A stretch of DNA of 64,000 bases from Bipolaris cookei (lineage: Eukaryota; Ascomycota; Dothideomycetes; Pleosporales; Pleosporaceae), in assembly GCA_002286855.1 (NCBI GenBank), contig NRSV01000053.1, positions 62,001-126,000 on the forward strand, given 5' to 3'. Positions within the stretch are counted from its first letter, which is position 1; the number at the start of each line of letters is the position of its first letter. Under the pieces are notes generated by a model. That model was not told where the DNA came from. It saw only the letters and a list, made by a program, of their open reading frames with translations, and did not search any database. This document shows positions 31,593-43,843 of this stretch, in pieces. The position numbers and the translations under genes were made by a program.

Positions 31593-33806
31593 GAAATATG
31601 GAGAAGAGCGAGCAAACCTGGGGAATCGTGCGACATGTCGGCTCCTCGCTGAAACAAGAGAATATTTGCAACAACCAGTCAAAGGCGCTCTCTGAAATCA
31701 CTGAGCAGCGAAGTAGTTGAGATTGACATTTGCAGCCTGACCGAAAGTAGCAAAACGCTTGTTGAGTGAATGACGCGGGAGGGCAACATCATCGGGAACC
31801 AGCCCTTTTGCAGACTACTGCGGGGCTTTGATGTATTGCGGCTTCCTTTAGCCTCCGAAAGCCAGGGTCTTTGTCCTGGCAAGACCAACCCTGGACATCC
31901 ATATTTGGGATATATGTGCGTACCGTTTCTGCGAAGATGCGCTGTAGACACTCAATCGCTCCTCTATTACCCTAATATCTTATTCAAAATCCATCGCTGA
32001 TCTATTCCCTATAATATTCTCCTATGTATTATTAATGCAGAGATCAGTAGACGGGCTGAGTGTGGACATTGTTATTGATCAGGCGTTGGAGACAGCCAGA
32101 GTGCAGGGCTTCTATTCGCAATGCACATTTGACGAAAGCAGTGAATACTTGGAACGCATCGAGAACGATGTACACCAGGCGCAGGATGGTAGTATCATAT
32201 CCACGGATACTGAAAAGACAGTCTCAGAAGAGGTGGTAGACTGGTTCGAGTATTAGGAATGCGACGAGTTCTAGAAGTCCAGGGCTACGGCAGCCGCGTC
32301 TGGTAGTAAGCGACATTACCCAAGAGTCTAGTTGGTCTATCTGACCTTATCAGATACCTAGTGCACTTCAATTGGCCAGAAATATCAAAAAGAGTGCGAT
32401 TCTTCAAGTTGCACCCTACAGTGGGCTTATTTCATTCGAGGCGCTTTTACATTTGATCGCCTTAGAGCTACTACCAACTTGCTACACGTCATTACCAGGC
32501 TCAATCACGAGTCGTGTTCCTCTCCTGGAACGACACAAAGTTACGAAACTTACTAAAACACTGCGTACATGTTTAAAATTCCTATTTTCTCCATCCGTTG
32601 GTCACCACGCTCATCCATCTTCAGAAATAGGTTCTTAGCCAGGTCTTTGTATAGGGCCATCGCTCGAAGAGAGACTAGCAGAGCATATCAATTGTAGACG
32701 CCGGCAACAGAACGATCAGGAACAACATGATTTAGATCTCTTGGGAACTGACTGGACAGATGGACCGCCCCCAGAAGCGATGCGCATGGAGTCACGCGGC
32801 AAATTGTCAAAAGCTAGCTCGGGCTCTTCAGTAGGACCCGAGCCAGTGTTTTTCTCACAGCTGATATGTCAAACAGTAGTACCCAGGAGCCACTAGCACA
32901 AGTACAACACTATGTCCTTGTACAGGATGTCATCAGGGTGGAAGAGACAAAAGCAACAGTGGGTTGAGCTTAAGCTTCGTCAACATGATGACTAAACCTC
33001 TTCTCCTAAAAATATAAATGCACGGCCTATACAGCGCATGCCATCCATAATTCACCTTTGTCCTACACAATCTGTACCATCATTTGCAGTAGAGGAAGCT
33101 GCGTCGTTCAAGAACGCTTATGTCTCAGGGCTATGTAGCTCCGATCCATCTGATGGCACTCCTCTCACTCATCGCTTCCAGATTCCCGAGATCCGGCGCA
33201 TCTCCGAATCAACAGGTGGGAGTCAGTCTCAGGATTCATCGACAGCCGACTTTTTACATGCTTGCGAACGCGGCAATCTCATAGTTGCTCATGATCACTT
33301 TGACGACACTCCAGATGGCCCATATATAGCACGACAACAGCAGAATCATTCGAAGATACTGCGTTGGTGACACAACGATACTAGTTTCCTATCCCCACCT
33401 GTTGCCTTCTTGCCAATGAAGTCTACTCCGTCAAGCCAGACTGTTCCAGAGAGTGACTACTTTGGGAAAGTTCATATCGGCAGACGCACAACGGATGAGA
33501 AAGAGAAGCACGGAATTGCTGCAACAGAAGATCATGGCACACGCTCTACAATCAACGACAATATTGAGACCCAACCTTCCATAAAAGAGCCAGGGGACAA
33601 TGACAAGTTGAACCAAAAGAAGCCGAGAGGCGTCAACAAATCATCGATGCGGGGATATGAGTTTCGAAGGCCGTCTCGGGGTAAAACAAGAGAAGAACTC
33701 GATCACTATTCTGCCAAGATAGACCGGTGACGCTTGAGGTTCACGGGCACGTTGTAATCAGAAGAGTCATGGCTTTGTTGTACTGCTCAATTGCAAAGGC
33801 CATCTT
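31593..33806 (+). pseudogene. Degenerate coding stretch, plus strand, family unknown
   Basis: Several coding-like segments on one strand in different frames: 32035-32256 (acidic, 73 aa), about 32637-32883 (reads LEERLAEHINCRRRQQND and onward, ending in a stop), 33038-33370 (110 aa) and 33416-33730 (104 aa, basic end). Composition is rich in Glu, Gln, Ser, Thr and Asp, as in disordered nuclear proteins. I could not join them with good splice sites. The stretch could be a broken gene or a poorly conserved multi-exon gene; nothing identifies a family. The rest of the interval shows no feature. Confidence 0.3.
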
Positions 33807-34532
33807 TCATAAAGAAGACCTGTAAAATCTATAGACCAATGTATCTCTCATCCCTAGAATCGGGTTCTCAAAATCATTCTTCTTCCTCTCATGTAGCTTG
33901 AAGCCAACCTTTGTCAATACATTCTGACTTGAGACCAAATCCGGGTCCGTGTGTGCTTCTGCGTATTCGTATCTCGGTGCCAACCGCCTCCCATTGTTCG
34001 TGCAGCCATTGGTGCCATTCCCGTTTTGTGTACTCCCATTGCTTGATGATCCATTTACATCTTCACCCCAGTAATCTGCAACGCAACTGCCGGAATAGTG
34101 TTCGAAAAACAAGGGCATGAACGCGCGCAATGATTCCGTGGCGTATCCTTTCCCCCAGTACGAAGCATTGAACATGTATCCTACTTCCGGTGCGCGGACA
34201 GCACCAATGAGGCCAATGACGCGTGGACCATCGTGAGGCTCCAACAGGACGACCGCAAAATTCCAATTGTGTTCAACCTGGTGGCACTGCGAAAGCTACC
34301 AGTCAGCCTACAAATACTACCAAAGAAAAGCGAGTTGAGGCAGAAAAATGATTCTTACACCTTGTATCCATGCCTTTGTAGCTTCGATGTTGTCCGAGGG
34401 GAGAGTAGATGTATGCATCATGACCTCCGGGTGCCTGCGCATCTCCAATACGTCATCTGCATCTTCGATCCGCAACGGGCGGAGTAGCAACCGTTCCGTC
34501 TTGACGAATAACCCGGGGTCAACCACAACCAT
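33807..34532 (-). CDS. GNAT-family N-acetyltransferase (RimJ/RimL type)
   Basis: Acetyl-CoA-dependent acetyltransferase; substrate unknown. Exons 34532-34359 and 34286-33807, 217 aa, joined through a GTAAGA..GCAG intron (KAWIQG then CHQVEHNWNFAVVLLE). The start LFVKTERLLLRPLRIEDADD is the typical opening of this subfamily, and GYMFNASYWGKGYATESLRA is the acetyl-CoA binding loop region. The C-terminal part NVLTKVGFKLHERK is also typical. An Asn/Gly/Ser-rich insertion of about 25 residues (near residue 125) interrupts the fold and is unlike bacterial members. Small enzymes like this are common and scattered in ascomycetes. Confidence 0.88.
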
Positions 34533-34981
34533 CTTTTTGCAAGCTTCAGGAAGAAAGTAGTATCGAGAGCGACCTCATCATAATATATATTATTGGCACA
34601 GTGTGCGCGCATTTAAAAGAGTCAGATTAGCAGTCGTTTGTGGCACCCAGTTGGAACAACTGGCGGTGCACAGGGCTGAGCTGCATGTGCGTGATGTGAT
34701 ACGAAAAGGTACCTTGTAGCCTAAAAGAGAGCGCGTATGTAGAAGAATCACGCTAAACCGCTTTCGTCAACGCCGATATCCCCGAAGCTTTCTCAACCAC
34801 AGCTGTCAAATTACTACACCGCATCCAGCACACAACGGCCAATCAAAGATGCTCATCTTGAGGGTCTTTATCTTACATCATTTATAGCAATCGCTGTCTT
34901 CGTCTGTTCGTCGGAACGGCTTCCAGACTCTTTTTTTGTTGGCCCTTCCCTCCCTCCGGCCCCCCCTCCCCTTACCCCCGC
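34533..34981. other. Divergent promoter region, acetyltransferase and RFT1
   Basis: 449 bp between two start codons; C/T-rich just before RFT1 (34928-34980). Nothing else recognised. Confidence 0.5.
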
Positions 34982-36622
34982 ATGTCGAATTCAATTCTAT
35001 CCGCTTCCGCGAAGGGAGCCACTTTTCTCATCCTGCTGCAGGTTGCCTCGCGCGCCCTTACATTCGCTGTTAACCAGGTTCTGCTGCGATTTCTCTCACC
35101 GGAGCTGCTCGGCGTTTCAGCCCAGCTCGAGCTCTTCTCCATATCGGTGCTGTACTTTGCGCGAGAAAGCTTACGCGTGGCGCTGCAGCGGCAGGCGCAT
35201 GGGACGCAGGCAGTAGTCAATCTCTCGTATCTCGCCGTTTTCTTGGGTACGCCGTTGGCGTATGTGCTTGCGTTGCTGTGGTTCCGGTCTGAGACACCGA
35301 ATGTGCCGTTCTTTGCAGAAGCACTGTTTGTCTATGGCTTGGCTACCTTTCTCGAGTTGCTTAGCGAGCCTGCGTTTTCAGCAGTTCAGCAGAAGCTTCT
35401 TTATAAAGTCCGAGCGTCGGCTGAGAGTTCTGCTACCCTGTTGCGATGCATCGGAACTTGCGGATCTGCTATTCTAGCTAGCCGTGCTGGTCTCGATATT
35501 GGGGTTCTGCCGTTTGCTGTTGGACAGCTGGCTTACGCCGTGGCGTTGCTCGTTGTGTATTCATACAAGACATGGCCTGTTGCAAAGGCGGATGGGTTCT
35601 CGCTTTTCCCGGAGAGAATACCTTCAACTCGAGAGAATCCCGTCTTCATGACCTATTTCTCTACTCCTCTACTTCGACTCATTGCATCTCTTAGCCTTCA
35701 GTCAGCACTCAAATACGTTCTTACTCAAGGCGATTCTCTTTTGATAACGACTCTTGCATCGCTTGCAGGCCAAGGCGCCTACGCACTCGCATCAAACTAT
35801 GGAGGTCTCATTGCACGCATGCTCTTCCAGCCCATTGAAGAGAGCAGTCGCAACATGTTTGCAAAGCTATGTGCCAATGCAAAATCAATAGCACCCGCCG
35901 GGGAAAAGAAGAAGCCGGAAGAAGCAAATGAACAACAGCAGAACCTAGCTCAGGCTTCCAGAGTCCTTAGTACCATCCTCCACCTTTACGGCATCATATC
36001 TTTGTTCGCCATCACACTAGGTCCAGTACTAGCCCCTACACTCCTTTCCATTGTCGCGGGTCAAAGATGGTCTGCAACATCTGCATCGAAGGTCCTATCG
36101 ACATACTGCTACTACATTCCCTTTCTTGCCATCAATGGAGTGACAGAAGCATTTGTAGCCGCTGTTGCTACTAACAAAGAGCTTTACGCGCAGTCAGTTG
36201 CCATGGGCATCTTCTTCGCCCTTTTCGCGGGAAGTGCATGGTTCTTCATTGGTCAGCTTGAAATGGGTGGTGATGGCGTGGTGCTGGCTAACACGGTTAA
36301 CATGGCTCTGCGTATTGTATGGAATACGTGGTTCATTGGACGATTCTTTTCGCAGAATGGCTTGGGATTTAGCATATTGGAGACGTTGCCTTCGCTTACT
36401 GCTGCGGCTCCTGCAGCTGTTGTACCAACGTTGATGCGGACAAAGCCCGGTATTCGTTTTCTGGGACGATTTGGGGTGCTGGGGGAGTTGGTGAGTATGG
36501 GAGCTGTAGGCGGGATTTATGTGTTGCATGTGCTGTTTTTTGAGCGTGGTTTTCTGGTGGATTGCTATCGCATGTTGAGGCCTTCTCGAGTACCCGAATC
36601 GGTTGAGAAGAAATCGGAATGA
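34982..36622 (+). CDS. RFT1: Rft1, ER membrane protein of lipid-linked oligosaccharide biosynthesis
   Basis: Multi-spanning ER protein required for a late cytosol-to-lumen step of N-glycan precursor assembly (long proposed as the Man5GlcNAc2-PP-dolichol flippase; its exact activity has been disputed). Single exon, 546 aa, about 12 hydrophobic segments. Signature parts are SAKGATFLILLQVASRALTF and VNQVLLRFLSPELLGVSAQL at the N-terminus, with FARESLRVALQRQ near residue 60, and EESSRNMFAKL in the middle. Length matches fungal Rft1. The charged loop at about 300-315 (KKKPEEANEQQQ) is cytosolic-like. The frame is clean. No neighbouring gene shares the pathway. Confidence 0.95.
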   Translation: MSNSILSASAKGATFLILLQVASRALTFAVNQVLLRFLSPELLGVSAQLELFSISVLYFARESLRVALQRQAHGTQAVVNLSYLAVFLGTPLAYVLALLWFRSETPNVPFFAEALFVYGLATFLELLSEPAFSAVQQKLLYKVRASAESSATLLRCIGTCGSAILASRAGLDIGVLPFAVGQLAYAVALLVVYSYKTWPVAKADGFSLFPERIPSTRENPVFMTYFSTPLLRLIASLSLQSALKYVLTQGDSLLITTLASLAGQGAYALASNYGGLIARMLFQPIEESSRNMFAKLCANAKSIAPAGEKKKPEEANEQQQNLAQASRVLSTILHLYGIISLFAITLGPVLAPTLLSIVAGQRWSATSASKVLSTYCYYIPFLAINGVTEAFVAAVATNKELYAQSVAMGIFFALFAGSAWFFIGQLEMGGDGVVLANTVNMALRIVWNTWFIGRFFSQNGLGFSILETLPSLTAAAPAAVVPTLMRTKPGIRFLGRFGVLGELVSMGAVGGIYVLHVLFFERGFLVDCYRMLRPSRVPESVEKKSE

Positions 36623-37499
36623 AGGGAATAGGTATTGAATAGATGAGAATCAGATGTTTCCAAGTATAGATTTTTGCAGCAAGATTCTGGCATGGAAAAC
36701 AGTCTGTCATTCAACCAACATGCATGTATTTCTACTAGCATTGACACAAATATTTTTATATTGAATATGGGACTACCATCACAGCAATAGCGAAAATCTG
36801 GGGCATCCATCCTCTATAGGAAAAAAAAACTTCTTCAATCCTACTCTCCAGTCTGAATAAATCTTCGATCCCAACTCGAAACACCATCCAAGTGGGTCCC
36901 CACGTGATTAGTCACAACCCCGCTCCATATTGATACAAGTTTTCCCCCTCATTGTTACTCAGTGGATACACGCTCTCGAACAAAACGTCACTCTGCTCGC
37001 ATCGGAGCCACACACCACTTCAACGCACCCTCCCCTTCCTCACCAACATTCCCGATCCTCCCTTCCTAAAATTTCCCTGCACATCACGAGAACAGTGCAC
37101 GGCAAAGCTCCATACATATTATTTTCTCAAGTAATCTGGGGGTAATAGAAACTAGGTTTCCTTGGAAAACCTGGGGGGAAGCACGGCCGTAGTCAATATC
37201 GCTGGGTTGCATGAAGCCGGGGGGTTTATTAACTTAGTTGCAGAGAGGGACCACTAAGCGAAGTTTTCTGGGGGTAAGAGAAACTACGACGACGACGCAA
37301 CGGGCATTAAAACAACGTAACGGGGACTTTGATCACGCCATTTAGCTCAAGAAAAAACTTTTACTTTGGAAACTGGACTATTCGGCAATTGGGACTTATT
37401 TGGTTGCATTTTTTATTGACATTCTTGGCCTGCACACACATACACACCTGACTTGTCCAATCCGAGGGGCGGAAAAGTTAGACGCTATTTGACGCGATT
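36623..37499. other. Spacer between RFT1 and RTG2
   Basis: About 880 bp. Two similar fragments with CTGGGGGTAA followed by GAAACTA occur near 37135 and 37270. Otherwise no recognisable feature; the right side should hold the RTG2 promoter. Confidence 0.4.
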
Positions 37500-39200
37500 A
37501 TGCTTACGATGGACGAGTCACGATATTTGCATGGCCTGGTGGACATGGGGAGTAACGGGATCCGCTTCTCGATTACGGATCTGACGCCAGCGACACAACG
37601 GGGACTCCCGACTCTGTATCTGGACCGTGCGGCGATATCGCTGTATGATGCGCAGTTTGAGGACGGCAAGCCGGTTCCGATACCCCAGGCGACGATCAGA
37701 CAGGTTGTCAAGTCGCTGCTGCGGTTCAAAGCTACGTGTGAGGATTTTGGAGTGCCTGAGAGTCAAGTGCGGATTGTGGCTACGGAGGCTTCAAGGAAGG
37801 CTATTAATTCGGAAGAGTTTCGTGCGGAGATTAAGAGGGCGACGGGGTGGGAGGTGGAGCTTTTGTCGAAGGAGATGGAGGGACGGATTGGGGCGTTTGG
37901 GGTTGCGAGTTCGTATGAGAATGTCACGGGACTCATGATGGATTTGGGGGGTGGGTCGACGCAGATCAATTGGATTGTTACGTCGACGCAGTACGATCGG
38001 ATTGAGATGTGTGAGAAGGGAAGTGCAAGTCTACCGTATGGCGCTGCAGCGCTCACGAAGAGACTTGAGGAAGCTGGTTCCCCTGGCAGCAAAGGCTTCA
38101 AGGCTTTTGAAAGCGAAGTCATTGTCGACTTGAAAGGAGCGGTTGAGGATATTCGGATTCCCCAACATCTGCTTGATCGATCCAAGTCGGAAGAAGGCCT
38201 TTCTCTTTACCTGTCTGGAGGTGGATTTCGAGGCTGGGGCTTTGTGCTCATGTCTACGCACCCCGTCCAGCCATATCCCATTCCAATCATCAACGGGTTT
38301 CGGACAACTAGTGATGTCTTCCATAATACGCACGCTGTACAGGCTGCTGTCAAGCAAGAAGACACACCAGAAATCTTTCGCGTGTCAGCACGTCGGGCTA
38401 GCCAAGTTCCTGCAGTTGCCTTTTTGGTTTCCTGTCTGTCGAAAGCATTGCCGAGCATCAAGAACGTCTACTTTTGCCAGGGCGGCGTAAGAGAGGGAAT
38501 GCATTTTGCGGAGATGGAGCCGGCGAGCATGTCCGACGCGCCAATTGTCAATGCGACAAGAGCGTATGCGCCGGCTTCTAGTCCGGAGTTGATTGACCTG
38601 TTGCGCAGAGCGGTAGTGGCTCCGCCATCGGCGGCTCGCAAGGAGCTGTTTAGCAACAGCATGATGAGGGCCTTCACGTACACCATGTTTGCGCACAGAG
38701 GCCAAGTTAAAGATCTCCGCAGTGGGTCTGCACTAAGGAGTACCACGACAGGCATCTTCTCTGCCGGGCACGGTCTTAGCCATGAGGAACGCGCCTCGCT
38801 CGCCATTCTGCTGTGTGAGCGTTACGGGGGGTACAACACAATTAGCCCCACCGAACAGGACTTTTATCACCGAATGCTGCAGCTTGTTCCCGAGGACCTG
38901 AGGTGGTGGTGCAGGTACCTGGGGAGCGTTGCCGGCGTACTGGCAAGCATATATCCTGCGGGGAGCATTCGGCAGAGCCGCGTCAAGGTCAAAGTGGAGT
39001 GGGCGAGTAGCAAAAAGGACAAGGAGAGGCTTTGCATTGATTTTGAGTTTGGGCACGAGCCGGACGATCTGGACGAGGGACTACAGGCGGCGTTGAAGAG
39101 GGTGGAGAAGGTGGGCAAGAAGAAGAAGTGGATCGGAGGGCATGGATACAAGGTGCTGTTGACTGTAAATGGGCACGACTATGGCGACGAGGACGAGTAG
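37500..39200 (+). CDS. RTG2: Retrograde regulation protein 2 (Ppx/GppA phosphatase family)
   Basis: Cytosolic sensor of the ASKHA/Ppx-GppA fold. In yeast Rtg2 signals mitochondrial dysfunction to Rtg1/Rtg3 and so controls 2-oxoglutarate and glutamate supply. Single exon, 566 aa. Nucleotide-binding motifs are LVDMGSNGIRFSI (about 13-25), VRIVATEASRKAIN, and MMDLGGGSTQINWI (about 147). The length and the C-terminal extension (ending HGYKVLLTVNGHDYG) fit fungal Rtg2. A second ATG three codons after the first could be used. It is followed downstream by GDH2, whose product also handles glutamate and 2-oxoglutarate, although the two genes are 1.3 kb apart. Whether the yeast retrograde role holds in filamentous fungi is not established here. 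Confidence 0.93.
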   Translation: MLTMDESRYLHGLVDMGSNGIRFSITDLTPATQRGLPTLYLDRAAISLYDAQFEDGKPVPIPQATIRQVVKSLLRFKATCEDFGVPESQVRIVATEASRKAINSEEFRAEIKRATGWEVELLSKEMEGRIGAFGVASSYENVTGLMMDLGGGSTQINWIVTSTQYDRIEMCEKGSASLPYGAAALTKRLEEAGSPGSKGFKAFESEVIVDLKGAVEDIRIPQHLLDRSKSEEGLSLYLSGGGFRGWGFVLMSTHPVQPYPIPIINGFRTTSDVFHNTHAVQAAVKQEDTPEIFRVSARRASQVPAVAFLVSCLSKALPSIKNVYFCQGGVREGMHFAEMEPASMSDAPIVNATRAYAPASSPELIDLLRRAVVAPPSAARKELFSNSMMRAFTYTMFAHRGQVKDLRSGSALRSTTTGIFSAGHGLSHEERASLAILLCERYGGYNTISPTEQDFYHRMLQLVPEDLRWWCRYLGSVAGVLASIYPAGSIRQSRVKVKVEWASSKKDKERLCIDFEFGHEPDDLDEGLQAALKRVEKVGKKKKWIGGHGYKVLLTVNGHDYGDEDE

Positions 39201-40535
39201 CAGTGAAGCAATGGCAGTGTGCGTGATTGTCATGGGCGTTGGAGTGATTTTACCGAGTTGAGTTCGTCATGGCGAGGGACAATGGCGACGAGATGCCCGT
39301 CTGGGCCATGGACGCGGTCTCGACGCTGTGCAACCGACAGCTGACAGGCAAAAGAAGGGATCGTGACTCGGTAACTGGGTGCAAGCGGTGAGGTGGAGGT
39401 GGAGGAGAGTGTGCAGTGGCTGCACGTGCAGCAGAGGCCCAGTCCCAAGGGGCCACGTACAGTCATGGAAACGCCATGGATGGCAGAGAGCGAGCGCCAA
39501 GGATCGTGAGTTCTGCAGGCGGCGTCGCGGAGAGAGGGAGCAGAAGGGGTCGGGGGTGGCACTACTGCGCCCATCCCTGTAGCCTCGACCTGGGCGGCGA
39601 CGGTTGCCAGTCGGGTGACGTTTCTTCTCGGCCGCACTATGCGAAAACTCTGCCGGAACGATGAGGCTTTTTCTAGAAGACCGGTCATCATGGGTTGCGG
39701 AGTACGGATTGGAGAGCTCGAGGGCCGAGCCTGGTCGAATTACGTGAAGGTAGGCGATGCGGTGCAGCGCTAGCCGGCACTTCCCATGCCGTCTCTGGCA
39801 AATTCTGGGGAAGCTCGCGCGCTCGGCTTGCAGCGGGACAATCCAGGTACGCCGCCCACCTACCATGGTCCCATGTCCACATCCATGACTACATACGCCC
39901 CATGGTCAGCGGTCCATGGGCCTAGCATCTAGCAAAAACATTATAAAAGACGATGCATGCCCCGTGGCCACATGGAGAGGCGGAGAAGGACATTCACTTC
40001 GTTCGGCTTCTTCTGTTGCGTTCCCTTTCCACTGTAGCAGCCCGTCCAGGCCGGGCTTCTATTCTTGTCTGCACCACCCTACTTGCACACCCACACCCCT
40101 GCAACCTTCCAGACATCACCTACATACTATCAGTCTATCCATCAGCCTCTGCCCTTGCATCGGCTCTTGCATTCGCCCTTCCGCCTGATAACGTCTACAC
40201 CATTGCCCTCTCCCGCTTCCCCAGGCCAGGGACTGTCGAAAGAGCGGTGGCTTTCTGCCCAATTGCCTCTGCAGTCGTTATCCGAGCTGCGATTCAACTA
40301 GAGGTTAGTTAGCGTCATCACCGTTGGCCAGAGGCTCCCAGAATAGCGGTGGATCCGTGTTACACACAAAATCTTCCGCTATTGCTGCTGCGCCCTCTGG
40401 CTCAAATACTCATACAGGTCCACTAATCCCCTCTCTAGTTTTGGACACGGCCGTGCCTTGCCCCTCCTCCTTCTCTACTCTCTGCCCCGCTACCCCCCGT
40501 CAATCCTCATTGCACATACACAAATACCACTCACA
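39201..40535. other. Long upstream region of GDH2
   Basis: 1.3 kb with overlapping frames on both strands (for example 39230-39866 minus, 39953-40312 plus) but no domains. The last 400 bp are pyrimidine-rich and probably a long 5' leader; several upstream ATGs would be small upstream frames if that leader is transcribed. Confidence 0.4.
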
Positions 40536-43500
40536 ATGGCGTCCACACCCAATGAAGGCAGCAATGGCCAAGCGCCCCAGCACAAGCAGCTCGAGCAGCT
40601 CCTCCACACGCCCGACCGCCGGCCCTCTCCCCTGCCCACACATCTGAGCGCACCCGGCTCCTCAGGACACTCGACCCCCCGAATCATCCCACAAGAAGGC
40701 TCCGGCGGCTCTGGATATGTCGCCCCCGTCTTCGAGGGCAAGGAGAAGCAGATGGAGGCCGTCATGGACGGCGTCGAGGAAAAGGGCTTTATGCCCCCAG
40801 AACTCGTCGAGTCCGAGACCAAGTGGTTCTACAACGAGCTCGGCATTGACGACATGTACTTTGCTACCGAGACTGTCGACGCGTAAGAATACCTATTTCT
40901 CATGCATACAAACCCACGATTCTGATGTCAATCTTGCAGAATCGTAAACCACATCCACTCGCTCTACGCCGCAAAGGTCGCCGCCTACGCCAGAGACGAC
41001 AAGCGTCTTGAGATCCGCCTCGACAAGGAGGCCTCGGACCACGCCGTCTACATTGACACCAGCAGGCCCGGTGTGTCAGTCATAGATGGCCCACAGTACG
41101 AACAACGCATAGGCAAGAAGTACCTGGCCGTCTCAAAACCCGGTCTTGCCTACCGTGTCGAGAGCTTCCGCTCCGAGAGCCCGCTCCCTGGAAGCGACGA
41201 CCAGCAACTTCGATGCTACTTCGTCTACCAGTGCGACTTTGTAGACCCCAACCCGAGCGAGACCGAGACCAACCTTGAAAAGATTGGTGACAAGCGCTTC
41301 CTGCAAAAGGCCACTGCCAATACAAAGGAAATTTACCAGCAAATTCTCCAGGTTGCTGTAGAGCGTACTGGACCCGTTATTGACCACTACGACATTGAGG
41401 GCTCCCGAGACAAGCGCCTGGTTGTCGGTTTCAAGCGCGGAAGCGCTCTTGGTCTCTTCAGCGCCTTGAGCGACTTGTATCACTACTACGGTCTGACGAC
41501 ATCGCGAAAGTACGTCGAGCAGTTCTCCAACGGCTACACCGTCATGTCCTTGTACTTGCGCCCGTTGTCCGGAGCAGCCGGTGCCAAGCACCCTCCTATT
41601 GAGGCGTCCATTCACCAGATCACCAAGGAGGTTTCGCTACTCTACTGTCTTCCGCAGAACAAGTTCCAGACGCTCTTTGCCACTAGCAGACTCAGTCTAC
41701 AAGAGACCATCTACGCACACTGCGTCTGGGTCTTCATCACCCACTTCCTCAACCGCCTTGGAAGCGAGTATACTGCCTTGTCAGCAATCCTGGACTCTGA
41801 GAACAGCGTACATGCTGAGCTGCTGGCCAAGCTCAAGCGGAGGTTGCGTGCTGAGACATTCACTGCCGACTACATTTACGAGATCATCATGGAATACCCC
41901 GAGCTGGTCCATACTTTGTATCTGCCCTTTGCAAAGACCCACTATGTCCAGACCCGCGGTCAGGAAGATGATTTCCTCCCAACACTGAGTTATCTCCGTC
42001 TCCAGGTCGACAAGGTCCAGACCGACGCTGAGTTGACTGATACCATCAACAAGGCTGTGGTCAACGACCACCACGAGATGGTCATGACATCTTTCCGTGT
42101 CTTTAACAGCTCCGTCCTCAAGACCAACTTCTACACCCCCACTAAGGTTGCTATCAGCTTCCGTCTGAACCCCAACTTCCTCCCACGTTCGGAGTACCCC
42201 CAGCCGCTATACGGAATGTTCCTTGTCATTGGTTCAGAATTCCGTGGTTTCCATCTCCGCTTCCGTGATATCGCCCGTGGTGGTATCCGTATTGTCAAGT
42301 CTAGGAGTCAGGAGGCATACTCCATCAACGCACGTTCAATGTTTGACGAGAACTACAACCTCGCAAACACACAACAGCGAAAGAACAAGGACATTCCCGA
42401 GGGTGGATCCAAGGGTGTCGTGCTTCTTGACTTCAAGCACCAGGACAAAGCCCGGGGTGCTTTTGAAAAGTACATTGACAGTATTCTCGATCTGCTTCTG
42501 CCTCCCACCAGCCCTGGTATCAAGGACCCCATTGTCGATTTGCACGGCAAGGAGGAGATTCTGTTCATGGGTCCCGACGAGAACACGGCTGATCTTGTCG
42601 ACTGGGCAACTGAGCATGCCCGTGTCCGAGGTGCGCCATGGTGGAAGTCCTTCTTCACTGGAAAGAGCCCCAAGTTGGGTGGTATTCCTCACGACCGTTA
42701 CGGCATGACTACTCTGTCTGTGCGTGAGTACATCAAAGGAATTTACCGCAAGCTCAACCTGGATCCCAGCAAGGTCCGTAAGATGCAAACTGGTGGCCCT
42801 GACGGTGACCTTGGATCGAACGAGATCTTACTCAGCAACGAGAAGTACATTGCCATTATTGATGGTTCAGGTGTTCTTGTCGACCAGAACGGCATCAATC
42901 ACGAGGAGCTTGTACGCCTGGCTAAGGAACGCAAGATGGTTAATCACTTTGATGTGTCAAAACTCTCATCTGAAGGTTACCGTGTTCTGGTCGACGACAC
43001 CAACGTGCGACTACCAAACGGAGATCTCGTCTACAATGGTACCACTTTCCGCAACACCTTCCATCTCCGCAGCGATATGCACTACGACACCTTTGTTCCC
43101 TGTGGTGGTCGACCCGAGTCTATCGACTTGTCCACCGCCAACAAGCTTATCGTTGATGGCAAGTCGGTTATTCCATACATTGTCGAGGGTGCAAACTTGT
43201 TCATCACCCAGGACGCCAAGCTCCGTCTCGAGAAGGCTGGCTGCATCTTATACAAGGATGCTTCAGCTAACAAGGGTGGTGTTACTTCCTCCTCGCTCGA
43301 AGTCCTTGCATCCCTGTCATTCGACGACGAGAGCTTCATCAAGCATATGTGTGTTGGAGAGGATGGTCAAGCTCCGGAGTTTTACAACAACTATGTGCGT
43401 GAGGTCCAGAAGACTATTCAGAACAACGCCCGTCTCGAGTTTGAGGCTATCTGGAGGGAACACCAGGCTACTGGCCAGCCACGAAGCGTTCTGAGTGACA

Positions 43501-43843
43501 CGCTCAGTACCGCCATCACCAAGCTGGATGAGGAGATGCAGAACACGGATCTCTGGAAGAACATTCAGTTCAGGGAGTCAATTCTGAAGGAGGCACTTCC
43601 CAATATTCTGCTCGAGAAGATTGGTCTTGACAAGATTATGGAGAGGGTAAGTGTTGATGTTGAGACGTGGATATGAAGCATAAACTAACAGACAAACAGG
43701 TGCCAGACAACTATCTCCGTGCCATTTTCGGTAGCTACCTTGCCAGCCGCTTCGTGTACGAGTATGGTGTATCGGCCAGTCAATTTGCTTTCTTCGATTT
43801 TATGAGCAAGCGCATTACAAAGGGTAACAATGCTCCTCATTAA
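40536..43843 (+). CDS. GDH2: NAD-specific glutamate dehydrogenase (large type)
   Basis: Catabolic enzyme: glutamate + NAD+ + water to 2-oxoglutarate + ammonium + NADH. Exons 40536-40882, 40940-43646 and 43700-43843 give 1,065 aa, the size of the fungal large NAD-GDH. The N-terminal 50 residues are disordered; the regulatory half follows. The dehydrogenase core has RDIARGGIRIVKSRS, the glycine-rich lysine motif IPEGGSKGVVLL, then HDRYGMTTLSVREYIKG and TGGPDGDLGSNEILLS. The last exon (VPDNYLRAIFGSYLASRFVY) is the conserved end. All junctions keep frame. It acts in nitrogen catabolism; its location, cytosolic or mitochondrial, differs between fungi. RTG2 lies upstream in the same orientation. 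Confidence 0.97.

Noticed and set aside
39230..39866. Overlapping frames upstream of GDH2 on both strands
   Set aside because: GC-rich DNA gives long chance frames here; none has a domain or a plausible intron structure.
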